From assembly GCF_001619985.1 (NCBI RefSeq), contig NW_017264194.1, positions 2,041,511-2,105,510 of the forward strand: a DNA stretch of 64,000 nt, given 5' to 3'. Source of the stretch: Xylona heveae TC161. Its lineage: Eukaryota; Ascomycota; Xylonomycetes; Xylonales; Xylonaceae. This document shows, one piece after another, positions 40,800 to 50,884 of this stretch (positions are counted from its first letter, which is position 1; each line of letters begins with the position of its first letter). Made by a program: the position numbers and the translations under genes. The notes under the pieces are model-generated. The model was not told the DNA's origin, made no database searches, and saw nothing but the letters and a program-made list of their open reading frames with translations.

Positions 40800-42267
40800 T
40801 TAAACAGACATCTTCATAGCAATACCTTTATGCGGCGAATACCCCTTGACTTCAAAATCTTCTACTCGCCACCCATCAATACTACCTCCCTTTTCACGCT
40901 TGATGTCGAGCGTCGGGAACTCGCGCGGGTCTCGCTGGAGCTGCTCCGTCAGCGCGTCAACATGGTCGAGATACACGTGCGCATCGCCCATTGTGTGTGT
41001 AAACGTGCCGGGAACCAGATCGCACACGTGGGCAAGCATGTGCGTGAGCAGCGCGTACGAAGCAATGTTGAAGGGAACGCCGAGACCCATGTCGCACGAG
41101 CGCTGGTATAATTGGCAATGAAGCACGCCGCGTTCTTCTTTTCGATTCTGAGACTCTTGAGCCGTCTTTGAGGGCTCATCCTGGGTCTGCGGCACCGGCA
41201 CCGGCACAGGCACAGGCGTGCTCGTTCCTGAACCTGGAGTCGGCGTCTCGGCTGGATGATGATGATGATGCTGCTGCTGCTGCTGCTGTGGTAATTGGTG
41301 TGCAGTTTCCGTTGAAACTCGAGTTACATCAGCTGACGTAGTTGTTGCAGTCTGTCTCCGCCGAGCACCCGCGGCAGGTCGTTTCGACGGAAACGAGACA
41401 TAAAACTGCGCAAACATATGGCAAGGAGGGAGCGCCATCTTTTTGATATCCGCGGGGTTCCACGCGCTTAGGATGATCCGACGGTCATACGGCCGATTCT
41501 TTAACTTGTCAATTACTTCTGCGAGCTGGTCGACGCCCTGGCCCGTATAATCGGCGCGTGCGTCGACGTATTCGGCGCCAAAATGGCGCCATTGGAAGCC
41601 ATATACGGGACCCAGGTCGCCGACTTCGCGGTGCGAAAGCCCCACGCTGTCGAGAAATTCGCGGCTCCCGTTGCCGTCCCAGATCCGGATCCCTTGCTCC
41701 GAGAGTGGCACGGAGGATGTGCAGCCGGACACGAACCAGAGGAGTTCAGCGATGACGGCGCGGAGAAAGACGCGTTTGGTGGTCAGGAGGGGGAGGATTG
41801 GCGTGTAGGATTGCGCATCGGTGTCGGAGGCTGCATCTCTGGGCGAGGAAGAAGACTGGGAGGGCTGCGCAGTAGATGTAGATGTAGTAGAGGGATCTGA
41901 TGTAGACGAGGTTGAAGAGGAAGAGGCGGAGGGTTTGGACAGGGAGAAGCGCAGCGGAGGAGGGGCAAAGAGGGAGTATGTTCCTGTTCCGGTCCTGCGA
42001 GAAATGAATTTAAATAGTTAGTGATTATGTATGTTTTGTAAAGAGTAGGTGAAAGTAAAGATGACAATGGAGGAGGCCATTATCGTACCGGTCAGGACGA
42101 TGCTCGCCGTTGTCGAGAATGTTGCGGATCAAGTCCAGATATTGATATTCCTCGTGCGCATGGTGTGCGTCAGAGGCGAGAGATACGATGCCGCCTTTGA
42201 GTGATGCAGGGTCTTGTTGGTGAGCAGATGAGCTCTGAGGGTCTGACGAAACTGCTGATGGAGACAT
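40800..42267 (-). CDS. Thymidylate synthase with two low-complexity insertions
   Basis: Two exons, 42267-42089 and 41994-40800, give 457 aa, far above the usual 290-320. Family motifs are intact and in order: [38 protein letters not shown], the catalytic [42 protein letters not shown] and the terminal [11 protein letters not shown]. It makes dTMP from dUMP using methylene-tetrahydrofolate. The first insert (Ser/Thr-rich, about 45 residues) follows LRFSLSKP. The second (about 80 residues, with Q6-H5 and PVPVPVP runs) sits directly after QFYVSF, where most enzymes have a short turn. No intron signal removes the second insert convincingly. ACGCGT lies 135 bp upstream of the ATG. Confidence 0.9.
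41190..41295. repeat. CAG/CAT triplet and CCTGTG/CCGGTG repeats in thymidylate synthase
   Basis: On the gene strand, CAG and CAT triplet runs (about 41255-41290) and a 6-nt CCTGTG/CCGGTG repeat (about 41190-41220) encode the poly-Gln, poly-His and Pro-Val runs. Confidence 0.85.
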
Positions 42268-42977
42268 CTTGTGGGTGGGAAAGCCGTTTGTCTCTCCTCT
42301 CTGCGTTTGATTTTGCAAAATATGTTTGGTTGTAAGGACCTGCGCAGTGCAACTATCATCTGTATCGCGTAGCGTATCGCGAATCGCGGAGCGCGGGGCA
42401 GACGCGTAAATTGGAAATCGCGTGGCGTGGTGCGCTTGTCGTTTGCGACTACCACCTGTATTTGCCGCCGCGCGGTGCAATGCTTTTATCAATGCAGATG
42501 TCTCTATTAACTAGGAATTGAATAAATTATTTAGACTTTTATTTGTTTCACTGTCCATTTTGAGGGGCTTGGAATTAGAAGGTCGGTCAGTGTCAAAATC
42601 GAAGCAACTGTGTATGACGTCTACGATTCAGCGATTCGTCCTTGCCATGTGACGGTAAACCAAATATCTTCAAACACAACAACATAATGCGCATTTCAAT
42701 CGTGGATATCAGGATGTGAATGACGGTCTTCACATTTACACTAGGTAGAAAGCTGACGGGGTTGCTGTCCAGCGCTCTCGCAATGTAAACATCTACGGCT
42801 CAATTGTCTTCCACTTAGAGCCGATTTGCAATAGTATACTACAGACCCAAATGAAAGAGAAAGTAAATGCATCATCCAATCTAAAGCCGTATATCATGCT
42901 CAAGCAATGTCTTGCTTTTGCAAATGGTGTACCCGAACCAACGCCAACGCTCATGCAATCTCAAAAGTTCAGAAAAA
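42268..42977. promoter_or_regulatory. Thymidylate synthase promoter and CUZ1 3' flank
   Basis: 710 bp. The proximal part (42360-42430) is dense in TCGCG words and includes ACGCGT at 42402-42407. The distal part is AT-rich. No gene is supported. Confidence 0.55.
42402..42407. promoter_or_regulatory. ACGCGT (MCB-like) box upstream of thymidylate synthase
   Basis: Perfect MluI cell-cycle box core, 135 bp before the start, flanked by several TCGCG half-sites. The yeast thymidylate synthase gene CDC21 is a classical MBF target; use here is inferred. Confidence 0.55.
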
Positions 42978-43971
42978 TCATATCTCAATCAGATCCGGCA
43001 CAGCAGGCCCAACGCCTCGAAGCAAAACGGCCGTATTTCCACTGACAAAAGCTTCGCCCAGCTTCTCACTAAACTCCAGTAACCTGCCGCCTTCCACATG
43101 ATACACGCGAAGTTTCTCCTCTTCTCCGCCGCCCCTATTGTTCACATTCTGCACTTGCAGTCCCTTCGCCGCCTCGTCTAGCATTCTGCCCACGCTCCAT
43201 TCCTTGTTATAAAAGAACTTGCCCGCAGGAAACTTGGATGTCGTAGTCTCCTTCTCCCCTTCGATATGAAGATAGACGCGTTTTTCTGACGGTATTTTCT
43301 GGTCGCCCTTGGCGTCCTTCTTGAGCTTATTAAGTTCCACGATCCTTGCTGCATTGCTCGACGGCTTCTTGGGCAGGACAGTCTTGCGCTTTTCCTTCAT
43401 TGCGGCGCTGAATTTGGCAAAAGCTGAGAGCGCCTTTTCCTTCTGCGCCTGAGCGTCAAATCGCGCGGGACGAGCACCCAGTGGAATCAGATTAGAACAG
43501 TCGTGCTCTTCCCGTAAGCGGTGTTTTAGACAGTATTGCCTGTTGCAGTTGGTGCATTGTACGCCGGGGTTTCGGATATTGTCGATTTTCGTCTTGCACT
43601 CTGGATGCGCACATTTCGCGTGCACGGGCGACGGTGAAGGCGAAGGGCTGCTTGAGGATATACTTGCGCCGAGGTTCTTTTCTCGACGCGCAGCAGCCCA
43701 TGCTCCTGCGTTGCGGCATTTGTGTGCGGTTTCCGTTCGATGATCAAGACAGAAAGTACTTGAAACGGTGTTAGTTTGGACATAAGAGGAAAAGTCAAAG
43801 CGGCGCAGAAGACAAAACTTACTCTCGACAGCTCTCGCATCGAAACGGTAGAAAGTCAAGCTGATTACAGTACTGATATTTGCAATGCGCGCCAATCGCA
43901 TCCACATCGCCTTTCTCCATGGTGGTATAGCTCTGGGGTTCGGTCGCCCCCGATACTGATGGTGATGCCAT
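42978..43971 (-). CDS. CUZ1: AN1-type zinc-finger protein (Cuz1/ZFAND1)
   Basis: Two exons, 43971-43823 and 43758-42978, with a 64-nt intron, give 309 aa. Two AN1 fingers: residues about 29-66 (HCKYQYCNQLDFLPFRCESC, then FCLDHRTETAHKC), split by the intron, and residues about 97-135 (KCAHPECKTKIDNI, then CTNCNRQYCLKHRLREEHDC). The linker holds (Ser-Pro)n. The C-terminal half has a ubiquitin-like segment (KRVYLHIEGE, then FFYNKEWSVGRMLDEAA and LRVYHVEGGRLLEFSEKLGE), as in Cuz1/ZFAND1. These proteins bind Cdc48/p97 and the proteasome and help clear arsenite-induced stress granules. Joining the two exons restores the first finger, which supports the model. Confidence 0.88.
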
Positions 43972-44946
43972 GACGAGGTATACCTTCTTGATTTAAATAT
44001 CTAGACAATGCCAAATAGTGAAGATCTAGGTACGCAAAATTGTAAAGAGAGCGATTTCGCTGCTCAGGCAGCTTTGTGCTTCGTCAGCGCCGAGACATAC
44101 GACAGAAGCGTCCAGCGACATCTCGAAGGCGTAGAGCATGATTATCTTATCAATCAAGCGCCGTCGAAAGCTAAGCTATATTAGGATTAGCTCAAGAATC
44201 TTATGCATCTCCGATAGAAAACTCCCAAAAGAAGTAAAAAAAGCAAGAGCTAACCTACTTTGGCTCCTCCAGCCTTTTTGCTCCTTGGGGGTGAACCCTG
44301 GTTATTCCTCATCGGGGAAAACGCGCATGGTTCCCCGCCTTGCCCCGAAGCCCCGTCCCGCGTAGTACTGTTTACCCAAGTATCAATTGCCGCGGCTAAG
44401 GCGTGTGCTTTCTCAATTCGCCCCTGTTCTTCTTATTACTGTTTCGGTTTCTTTGCGGTCGTATGGCTGGAAATATTGCATTTTCAAAGGCGTATTCTGT
44501 TTACCTTATATATTTTGTGATTTTCACGCTAGCTTTTGTGGGGATTGGAGGTTCCATTTGTTGTTGAAGTGAAAGACCACCATCAATCCCGATCAGCCCT
44601 TGCGTGCCAAGAAACCTTTTGTTAAGAGCCTTTCAAGTTCTCTCCTCGTCTGTTTCTTCCCGCTATGCATTATATATGAGTTTTCAAATTCTATCAATCA
44701 TTTTCAACACCTTTACCTACAATTTTGCAGCAGAATTAAGATCGTCCTTTCGCATTGGTGCCTTTTCTCCGCATAATTATTATTCTAGCGTGACTCTGGT
44801 GTTTAACCGCCCGGTCTGATCTTAGGTTGATCATCGTCTTGTTTTCGGACTTTGCGAGAGCAAGTTGAAGAGATCGTTTCGACTGATCAGACTCAACGAC
44901 TGGGACGAAACTACGCATCTCCTTTGGAAATTGAAATACCGACAAA
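43972..44946. promoter_or_regulatory. Divergent promoter, CUZ1 / SDH3
   Basis: 975 bp between starts. An inverted CCAAT (ATTGG at about 44542) lies roughly 400 bp before SDH3, and the stretch to 44946 is a pyrimidine-rich probable leader. No gene is supported. Confidence 0.5.
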
Positions 44947-45516
44947 ATGCTGGCTCAGACAATTACTCAACAGTCTCTTCGGCGGATGGCCATACAGCGC
45001 CCTCTTGCCATGCCCATGGCCAAATTTGCTAGCCCAGCCGCCATCGCCACCAACAGCCAGCTCATGCAGACGAGACCGGTTGCTACGCGAAACATAAAGC
45101 CTGAAGAAGGCTACAAGATACTCGTCGAGCAACGCAAGAATCGCCCCGTCGCCCCACATCTTACCATCTACAAACCTCAAATGACCTCTATCGGCTCTGG
45201 TCTCACTCGTATCACTGGCGCTGTCCTTAGTGGTGGTTTTTATATTTTTGGCGCTGCTTATCTTGCTGCTCCCTTGGTGGGCTGGCACCTCGAGTCTGCC
45301 AGCCTTGCTGCGGCATTTGGCTCTCTTCCCGTCATTGCAAAGGTCCTGATCAAAAGCGTTGCGGCCTTCCCTTTCACTTATCATTGTATCAATGGGGTTC
45401 GACACTTGATATGGGATATGGGCAAGTCGTTCACCAACCGGCAGATTCAGATTGGCGGCTGGGCTGCCTTTGGTCTTTCCGGAATCAGCGCGGTTTATCT
45501 GGCACTTGCGTGGTAA
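44947..45516 (+). CDS. SDH3: Succinate dehydrogenase cytochrome b subunit (Sdh3/SdhC)
   Basis: Single exon, 189 aa. The N-terminal 50 residues are rich in Gln, Arg, Ser and Ala with no acids until position 52, a mitochondrial presequence. The SdhC signature follows: R-P-V-A-P-H-L-T-I-Y-K-P-Q, then S-x-x-S-G-x-T-R-I-T-G (quinone-site Ser and Arg). Three membrane segments: ITGAVLSGGFYIFGAAYLAA, VLIKSVAAFPFTYHCINGVR (heme-ligand His in HCINGVRHLIWD) and WAAFGLSGISAVYLALAW. Sdh3 with Sdh4 anchors complex II in the inner membrane and binds ubiquinone. Length and ATG (44947) match fungal homologues. Confidence 0.94.
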   Translation: MLAQTITQQSLRRMAIQRPLAMPMAKFASPAAIATNSQLMQTRPVATRNIKPEEGYKILVEQRKNRPVAPHLTIYKPQMTSIGSGLTRITGAVLSGGFYIFGAAYLAAPLVGWHLESASLAAAFGSLPVIAKVLIKSVAAFPFTYHCINGVRHLIWDMGKSFTNRQIQIGGWAAFGLSGISAVYLALAW

Positions 45517-45898
45517 AGGAGCAATGACTCATTGCCGGACAGTGCCTGTTGGAAGATCATTGCAGTAGTTGAAAGGCTCAGCCGACCCACGGTTCGATTG
45601 GGTCAACATGTTACTACAGATGCTCACACCGTTCACAATCAGGGGTTCAGCACCTTGGATATAGCTCAAAACAGATTTTATTGGTTCAATTGACATTTGT
45701 TCTTCGATAGCGGCATTCGGCTAGCTAACAAGAATATAAATCAATTGACGATCACAGCGGAGCCTGCGTTGGGCTTATTATATAACGTAAGGAACCGCAA
45801 AGTGTGTTTACTAGTTGTACTGATTCGCTGCTGGCTGATAGATCGGCACCTGGGCAAACTAAGTAGTCGATATGTGGCAGGTCTAAGATGTTTGCTTG

Positions 45899-45934
<36 letters not shown>

Positions 45935-46826
45935 ACAGACTAGTATCTGGATGATGTACTCGAATTATGTTGATGAGGACAGGATACAGTTAAGGCAGTT
46001 GGAGCGAGAGCCAACATGCCACTACAAGCCACTGTCAGTGGTTAGTTGGTAGTTAATACAGTAGGGACCATCTTAAGCATTTACCGAAAGATTCCCCTCT
46101 ATTTTCACTTCGTTCTTCGCTCGGTTAGCACCTGTTCAGAGAGAGTGGGCATATCATTCGTGGATTTGTACGATGTTACAAGTCTTTTATACTGATACTG
46201 GCATTGCTCTACTGAATGCTATTATCGCTCCTAAATTTCCCGTACAATTGCGTAGACAAACACGACATTTTCACCCTGCAGGCGTTTGCAGTGCCATGTC
46301 CCTAATTTTTCCCCCCGACTCTGCATGGCCACTACCCTGAAGACCCTTGTGGATCACCCGGTTATCAATTGAGTTAGCACTTGATTCGTTATCAGATACG
46401 GAGCAACGCCCGTACGTAGAAACTCCCGTCATTCCATTGCGCAATAGGAGAGCAGAGTGAGACACAAGAGACCAAAGAGACCCTAGGGACCCTGACCAAA
46501 GGGACCAAGTTTTCCCGTAGCAGCTCTCCTCGGACGGGTTGACCACTCAGTACTGTGCGTATCTGCGGGCCAAGGAGAGGGGGCCTCGGGGGCAGACTAT
46601 CCACTTCTCCCACTCAGTTATCGCCATGCATGACCCAGGCCCGCTTTTCATCGGGATCGCATGGCAATCATACCAAACCCCTTGATCTCTTGAATTGTTT
46701 ATACGATAAACCCGTGTTCTGCATTTCCCTTTAATTGCACCTCTTCTTCTTTGAAGTCACCCTATGCATATCCATATATTGCTTCAAAGTGACACAATTT
46801 CTTGCTTTTCAGCTGAGGAAGAAAAG
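45517..46826. other. Intergenic region with AT microsatellite
   Basis: 1.3 kb between SDH3 and the C45 acyltransferase. Contains (AT)15 at 45902-45931. Frames near 46271-46613 (minus) are short and domainless. No gene is supported. Confidence 0.55.
45902..45931. repeat. (AT)15 microsatellite
   Basis: Thirty bases of perfect AT dinucleotide repeat, 386 bp after the SDH3 stop. Confidence 0.95.
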
Positions 46827-48167
46827 ATGGAAATTGTTTGTTCGGGTACTCCATATGAAGTATGTTATATCGCCCATCGCCCCTTATCGGTGACAATTGC
46901 AATTTAGCTCTACAATCTGTGAAAGAATCACGTCTATCAGATGAAATGAAATAACTAATGTTGAATTAGATTGGTCTTCACCATGGCCAAAAGGCCCAGG
47001 TGCAGATCCGGCGCTGCATAGCATTCTATGTGAATTTATTCCGAGAGACGTCGAAATTGGAATGGGCAGAAGTCTGTAAGGTAGCGCTGAAGTTTCTCCC
47101 CTCCCTGGAGAGCAAATGGCCAGAATATGTGGAGGAGATACGAGGTAGCGTCTCTCTTGAATCCCCCCCCCCGAATTTTGTTTTGTGGCGTAATGGCAAA
47201 ATCTAACTAAATGGTAATGGGATCAGGAGTATCAAAGGGCGCAGGATTTGACTTTCCCACGATCCTGGCGCTCAATGTGCGGACAGAAATTGCATACGGT
47301 CTTTTCAATGATGGTTGCACTGCACTCTCGTGGAAGACAGATGGAGCTAATGGAGCCAGCTTTCTTGCTCAGAATTGGGACGTAAGTTGATAAGAAGCCT
47401 CCCTGTTAGACACTTGCTATCACCAGCAACGTGCTACTTTTTTTTGAAAGTCATTGTCACAAAAACATAAAGCTTAGGTTTAGTAGTGGCAGCATGAACA
47501 AAAGGAGAACCTTGTCTCTCTACGCATTCACCAGCCGCCAAAACCAACGATTACCATGATCACTGAAGCAGGAATTATTGGCAAGATTGGGTTAAATTCG
47601 GCCGGTGTAGGTGTGACTCTGAACGCCATCAAAGCCGCTGGTGTGGATTATGATCGATTGCCAGTACACTTGTCACTACGGAGGGTTTTGGACAGTCCGA
47701 GCCGGGATGAGGCGGTTGCTGCGCTGGGAAATGCAGGCGTCTCTTCTGCCTGCCATCTTCTAGTTGCAGATTCAAGCGGCGGTCTGGGACTCGAATGCAG
47801 CTCAACTGATATTGTTGCACTTCGTATGGAAGATGGGAAAGTGACACATACAAACCACTATCTTGCGAGCCACGGCATTGTCCAAGATATGCTTTGGCTG
47901 CCAGACTCACCGTTCAGATTGGCACGCATTAGGGAATTGGTGGCGGAAGCGGAGGCCAAGGGAGAGGGGCCAACGACGAAGAATCTGGGCGAAATGTTTA
48001 AAGATGAAAAGAACTATCCGGGCTCAATCTGTAGAGCCGAAGCCCCGGGAAGCACTGTAGCCACGCTTTTCAACATTGTCATGGATCTCAAGGCGAAGAT
48101 GGCGACTGTGCAGATAGGCCGTCCTATACATTCCGAGGGCGTGTTGTTACTAGACCCGACTACATGA
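46827..48167 (+). CDS. Peptidase C45 / penicillin acyltransferase-like (AatB-type) protein
   Basis: Four exons, 46827-46859, 46970-47144, 47227-47381 and 47487-48167, give 347 aa. It follows the isopenicillin-N acyltransferase pattern throughout: CSGTPYEIGLHHGQKA at the N-terminus, W-P-E-Y-V-E-E-I-R-G, ALNVRTEIAYG, then D-G-C-T with the autocatalytic Cys (the new N-terminus after self-cleavage), FLAQNWDWQ, ITEAGIIGKIGLNSAGVGVTLNA, HTNHYLASHG and DEKNYPGSICR. It is an Ntn-hydrolase. The C-terminus ends DPTT, so the peroxisomal PTS1 tail of penicillin-pathway enzymes is absent, and no penicillin genes (pcbAB, pcbC) are nearby. It may therefore be a cytosolic amidase or acyltransferase of unknown substrate (inference). 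Intron 2 contains a C10 run (47163-47172). Confidence 0.85.
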
Positions 48168-48430
48168 AGTCGGTCAGGCGGTCCATGAACTCGATGATTC
48201 ATTCTGGCTTTCTCGGCTCGTAGTAGCAACCGGTATTATTTTTCGGACACATGGAAACAATGAAATGATTTCATAGCGAACATGAGCAGGTATGCAATTC
48301 TTGAATGCAAAGGTTGAGGATCTGGATATATACTGCCGCCAATGAATATCGCATTTCTATCCTCTGCATGGCCTCTACCGCGCCACGCTCAACAATCTTC
48401 CAGGGAGAAAACAATAAAGATCGCCGTAAT

Positions 48431-48832
48431 TTAGTGCTTAGCCGTGCCAGAAGCCTCCGCATTCTTGATGAACTCCCTATAAAATTCGATATTAGAGACT
48501 GCATTACTCAATTGGTCGGATTGCTTCGTCTATGCGCCTTACTGGATGAAGTTCTCCTCGTCCTTGCTCGTTGCGTTGATCGGGGGGCCCTGCTCCTTGG
48601 ACTTCTTCTCACCACCGGTAGCGAGGAAGCTGATACCAGCCATCGATCCGAGGGTGATCATGGCAAGCTATGATACACCAATTGTTAGCCAAATTATCTC
48701 TTTATCATCCCAATTGCGGTTCCAAGACAGGAGACGGAGTGGGTTTGATCGGTCGGCTGAGTCGACCGGCAGCAGGCGACGTACAACGTGGGAGCCGACT
48801 TGGCGACCGGCAATGGTGTATTGGGCAACCAT
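48431..48832 (-). CDS. ATP19: ATP synthase subunit k (Atp19)
   Basis: A short gene in three exons, 48832-48785, 48667-48543 and 48476-48431, giving 72 aa. The reconstructed protein starts MVAQYTIAGRQVGSHVLAMI, continues TLGSMAGISFLATGGEKK, then PPINATSKDEENFIQEF and ends AEASGTAKH. This follows yeast Atp19, with a single membrane helix, the GRQVGSH start and the P-P-I-N-A...S-x-D-E-E-x-F-I motif. Subunit k associates with F1Fo-ATP synthase dimers in the inner membrane. All introns have GT-AG ends and the frame is kept. The gene is head-to-head with the MTFP1-like gene (367 bp between starts). Confidence 0.88.
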
Positions 48833-49199
48833 CTTGAATGTGAGACAGGAGATGACGTCCTCGTGGGGGAGATGGAGGAGACTGAGATGCGCGAATTGGA
48901 AGACGGGATAGCGATGGATTGGCGTTGAGCAGCTCCTCCGAGGCTTGGGGAACGTCGGCAAAGCTCTGTGCCTGCCCTGGTGTGGCTGGTGATGATCATG
49001 CTGACTAATCATTAGACCCCGCAAAGCCACAGCTATGATGTCTCTCTGATTGATTCTCCGTCCCGCCGAACCCCAGATTACTGCTGAGCTCCGAGAAGAG
49101 AAAGAGAATTGCGTACAACATCTCACCTTTGCCTTATTCTCGTTTTTAGATCTTTTTACTTGCACTACACCTATACATCATAATAGAAACTAAGAAAAA
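48833..49199. promoter_or_regulatory. Divergent promoter, ATP19 / MTFP1-like
   Basis: 367 bp shared by two mitochondrial membrane protein genes. An inverted CCAAT core (ATTGG about 48917) lies 85 bp upstream of ATP19. Confidence 0.5.
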
Positions 49200-50253
49200 A
49201 TGGCACGAGAAGACGGCACGGACGACATCCCCCGGGAGAGAAACGAACCTCGTCCCGACTTCAGTCAACCCGTACCTCGGAAGAAGCTGCCCAAGTCGCT
49301 ACAGAAAATAATAGACAATGAGGACAAACAGATTGGGCACATTTACGAGGGAACGTATGTTTTTATTCCTCTCTCGCTTCTCTTTGAATAGATTATACTT
49401 CTACTCTTTCCTTTGCTCGACATCCAATGTATCCTAAACCTATTGCTGACACGCCCGCCTTCGAACACAGTGCTGCAGAATCCACTGATAGCAACATCCG
49501 TTACGCAGCATACGCCACAAGGATTCGAACAATCCTCTTAAGCGCACACCGCTATGTCGCATACACGTCAGATATCGGAGAGAGCTTCCGACCTGTCGCT
49601 CACCCGTATCTCGTCAAAGGCGCATACGGCATCTCCTGGGCGTATCTTGCCGGCGATGTCGCCCATGAAGGATACAAAGCTTACCTCCGCAACCAGCGCG
49701 CTCTACACCCCGAAACGCCTGATGAGGGTCCGCTCTCGGACCAAAAACAGAATGTCGAAGGTATCACGACATCGCTCGGCCCTGGACTTACGGATATCAC
49801 TCTAGGAGCCCAGGGCCCTACCAAGATCCCGTGGATCGATGACTATCGGACCGTCATGGCCCAGCGGGCCATTTTCCAGAGCGTTGCTAGTATGGGGTTG
49901 CCGGCGTTTACCATTCACAGCGTGGTGAGGTACTCGGGCCGAGCGCTGAAGAATGCGAAGAATACGAAAATCAGGACGTACGGGCCTATTGGCGTAAGTG
50001 TACCCTTTTATTGGTGTGTTTGTGAAACCTGAAGCTAAGTGTGTTTTTTTTTCTGTAGCTTGGTTTGGCTGTTGTCCCCTTCCTACCGTTCATTTTCGAC
50101 AAGCCGGTCGAAGAGGCTGTCGAATGGACATTCCACAAGGCATTCTCTATGTATAGCGGCGAAGAAGCAGTCAATGCAAGGGCCGAGGCGGACCGGACGA
50201 AGCTGTTAATTCAAGAAGGAAAGCAAGGCGTGAGTAAAGAGAAGGAGTTGTAG
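49200..50253 (+). CDS. MTFP1/MTP18-like mitochondrial inner-membrane protein
   Basis: Three exons, 49200-49354, 49471-49993 and 50059-50253, give 290 aa. Residues 1-55 are polar. The conserved part starts SNIRYAAYATRIRTILLSAHRYVAYTSDIGE (split here for length: the diagnostic pieces are RYAAYATR and YTSDIGESFRP), then KGAYGISWAYLAGDVAHEGYKA, IFQSVASMGLPAFTIHSVVR and LAVVPFLPFIFDKPVEEAVE. This matches the MTFP1 family, with the G-E-A/S-F-R-P start and the closing L-P-x-x-D-x-P-V-E motif. Human MTFP1 controls inner-membrane integrity and fission; yeast-type members are little studied. Three to four hydrophobic helices are visible. Exon 3 begins with LGLAVV. Confidence 0.85.
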
Positions 50254-50884
50254 AGCACTTTAGAAGCGACACATAGAAGAAGCGATGTGATAGATAACCC
50301 GGCGAGGTGTAATTATGTGGGGTTCGATTTTGTGTTTCAACGATAAAGCGACTTCGGCTTTGCTAATCTCTTTCTTGTCTGTAAAGCCTGTAATAATTAC
50401 TCTCCTCTGTCTATAAAATGTACGATGACATTCCTCTCATTAGGTAGCCGGTTGCCATTCTGAGAACATGATATACGCCAAGTGATATATGTCAAATTTC
50501 TCTAACCAGCTCGCTGCCCATGGACTACAGGGAAGGAGAACGCCAAATCAAGACTTTTAATAGATATATTCATTACAAAGAGTCTATAGGGTATTATACT
50601 TTTTAAGACGCCTGCTCATCTTCAGCGTCAACAAAGAGATTCGACGCCCTCATCGCGAGAGAAAAAAAAAGAAATAAAGTTGAAAGACAGTTCAAAGAGC
50701 AGAACACGAGGATAAAAATAAACTTAAAACCGACAAATAGACATCCGATCTGTCCAGCAGCGGATACCCCAAAGTCAAAACAATGATAAACGCGGAGGAT
50801 TGACCAACTTTTCAGACGCTTATTAAATCCCGCCCAACAATCGGTATAGCCTCTTAAGCCTTTCCTTTTTACCCGTTCCATTCT
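50254..50884. other. Convergent 3' region
   Basis: 630 bp between the MTFP1-like gene and the unknown membrane protein. AT-rich, no gene. A 92-codon minus frame (50603-50881) has no domain. Confidence 0.55.

Noticed and set aside
46827-48167. Possible penicillin biosynthetic cluster
   Set aside because: No synthetase, synthase or transporter nearby; neighbours are respiratory housekeeping genes.
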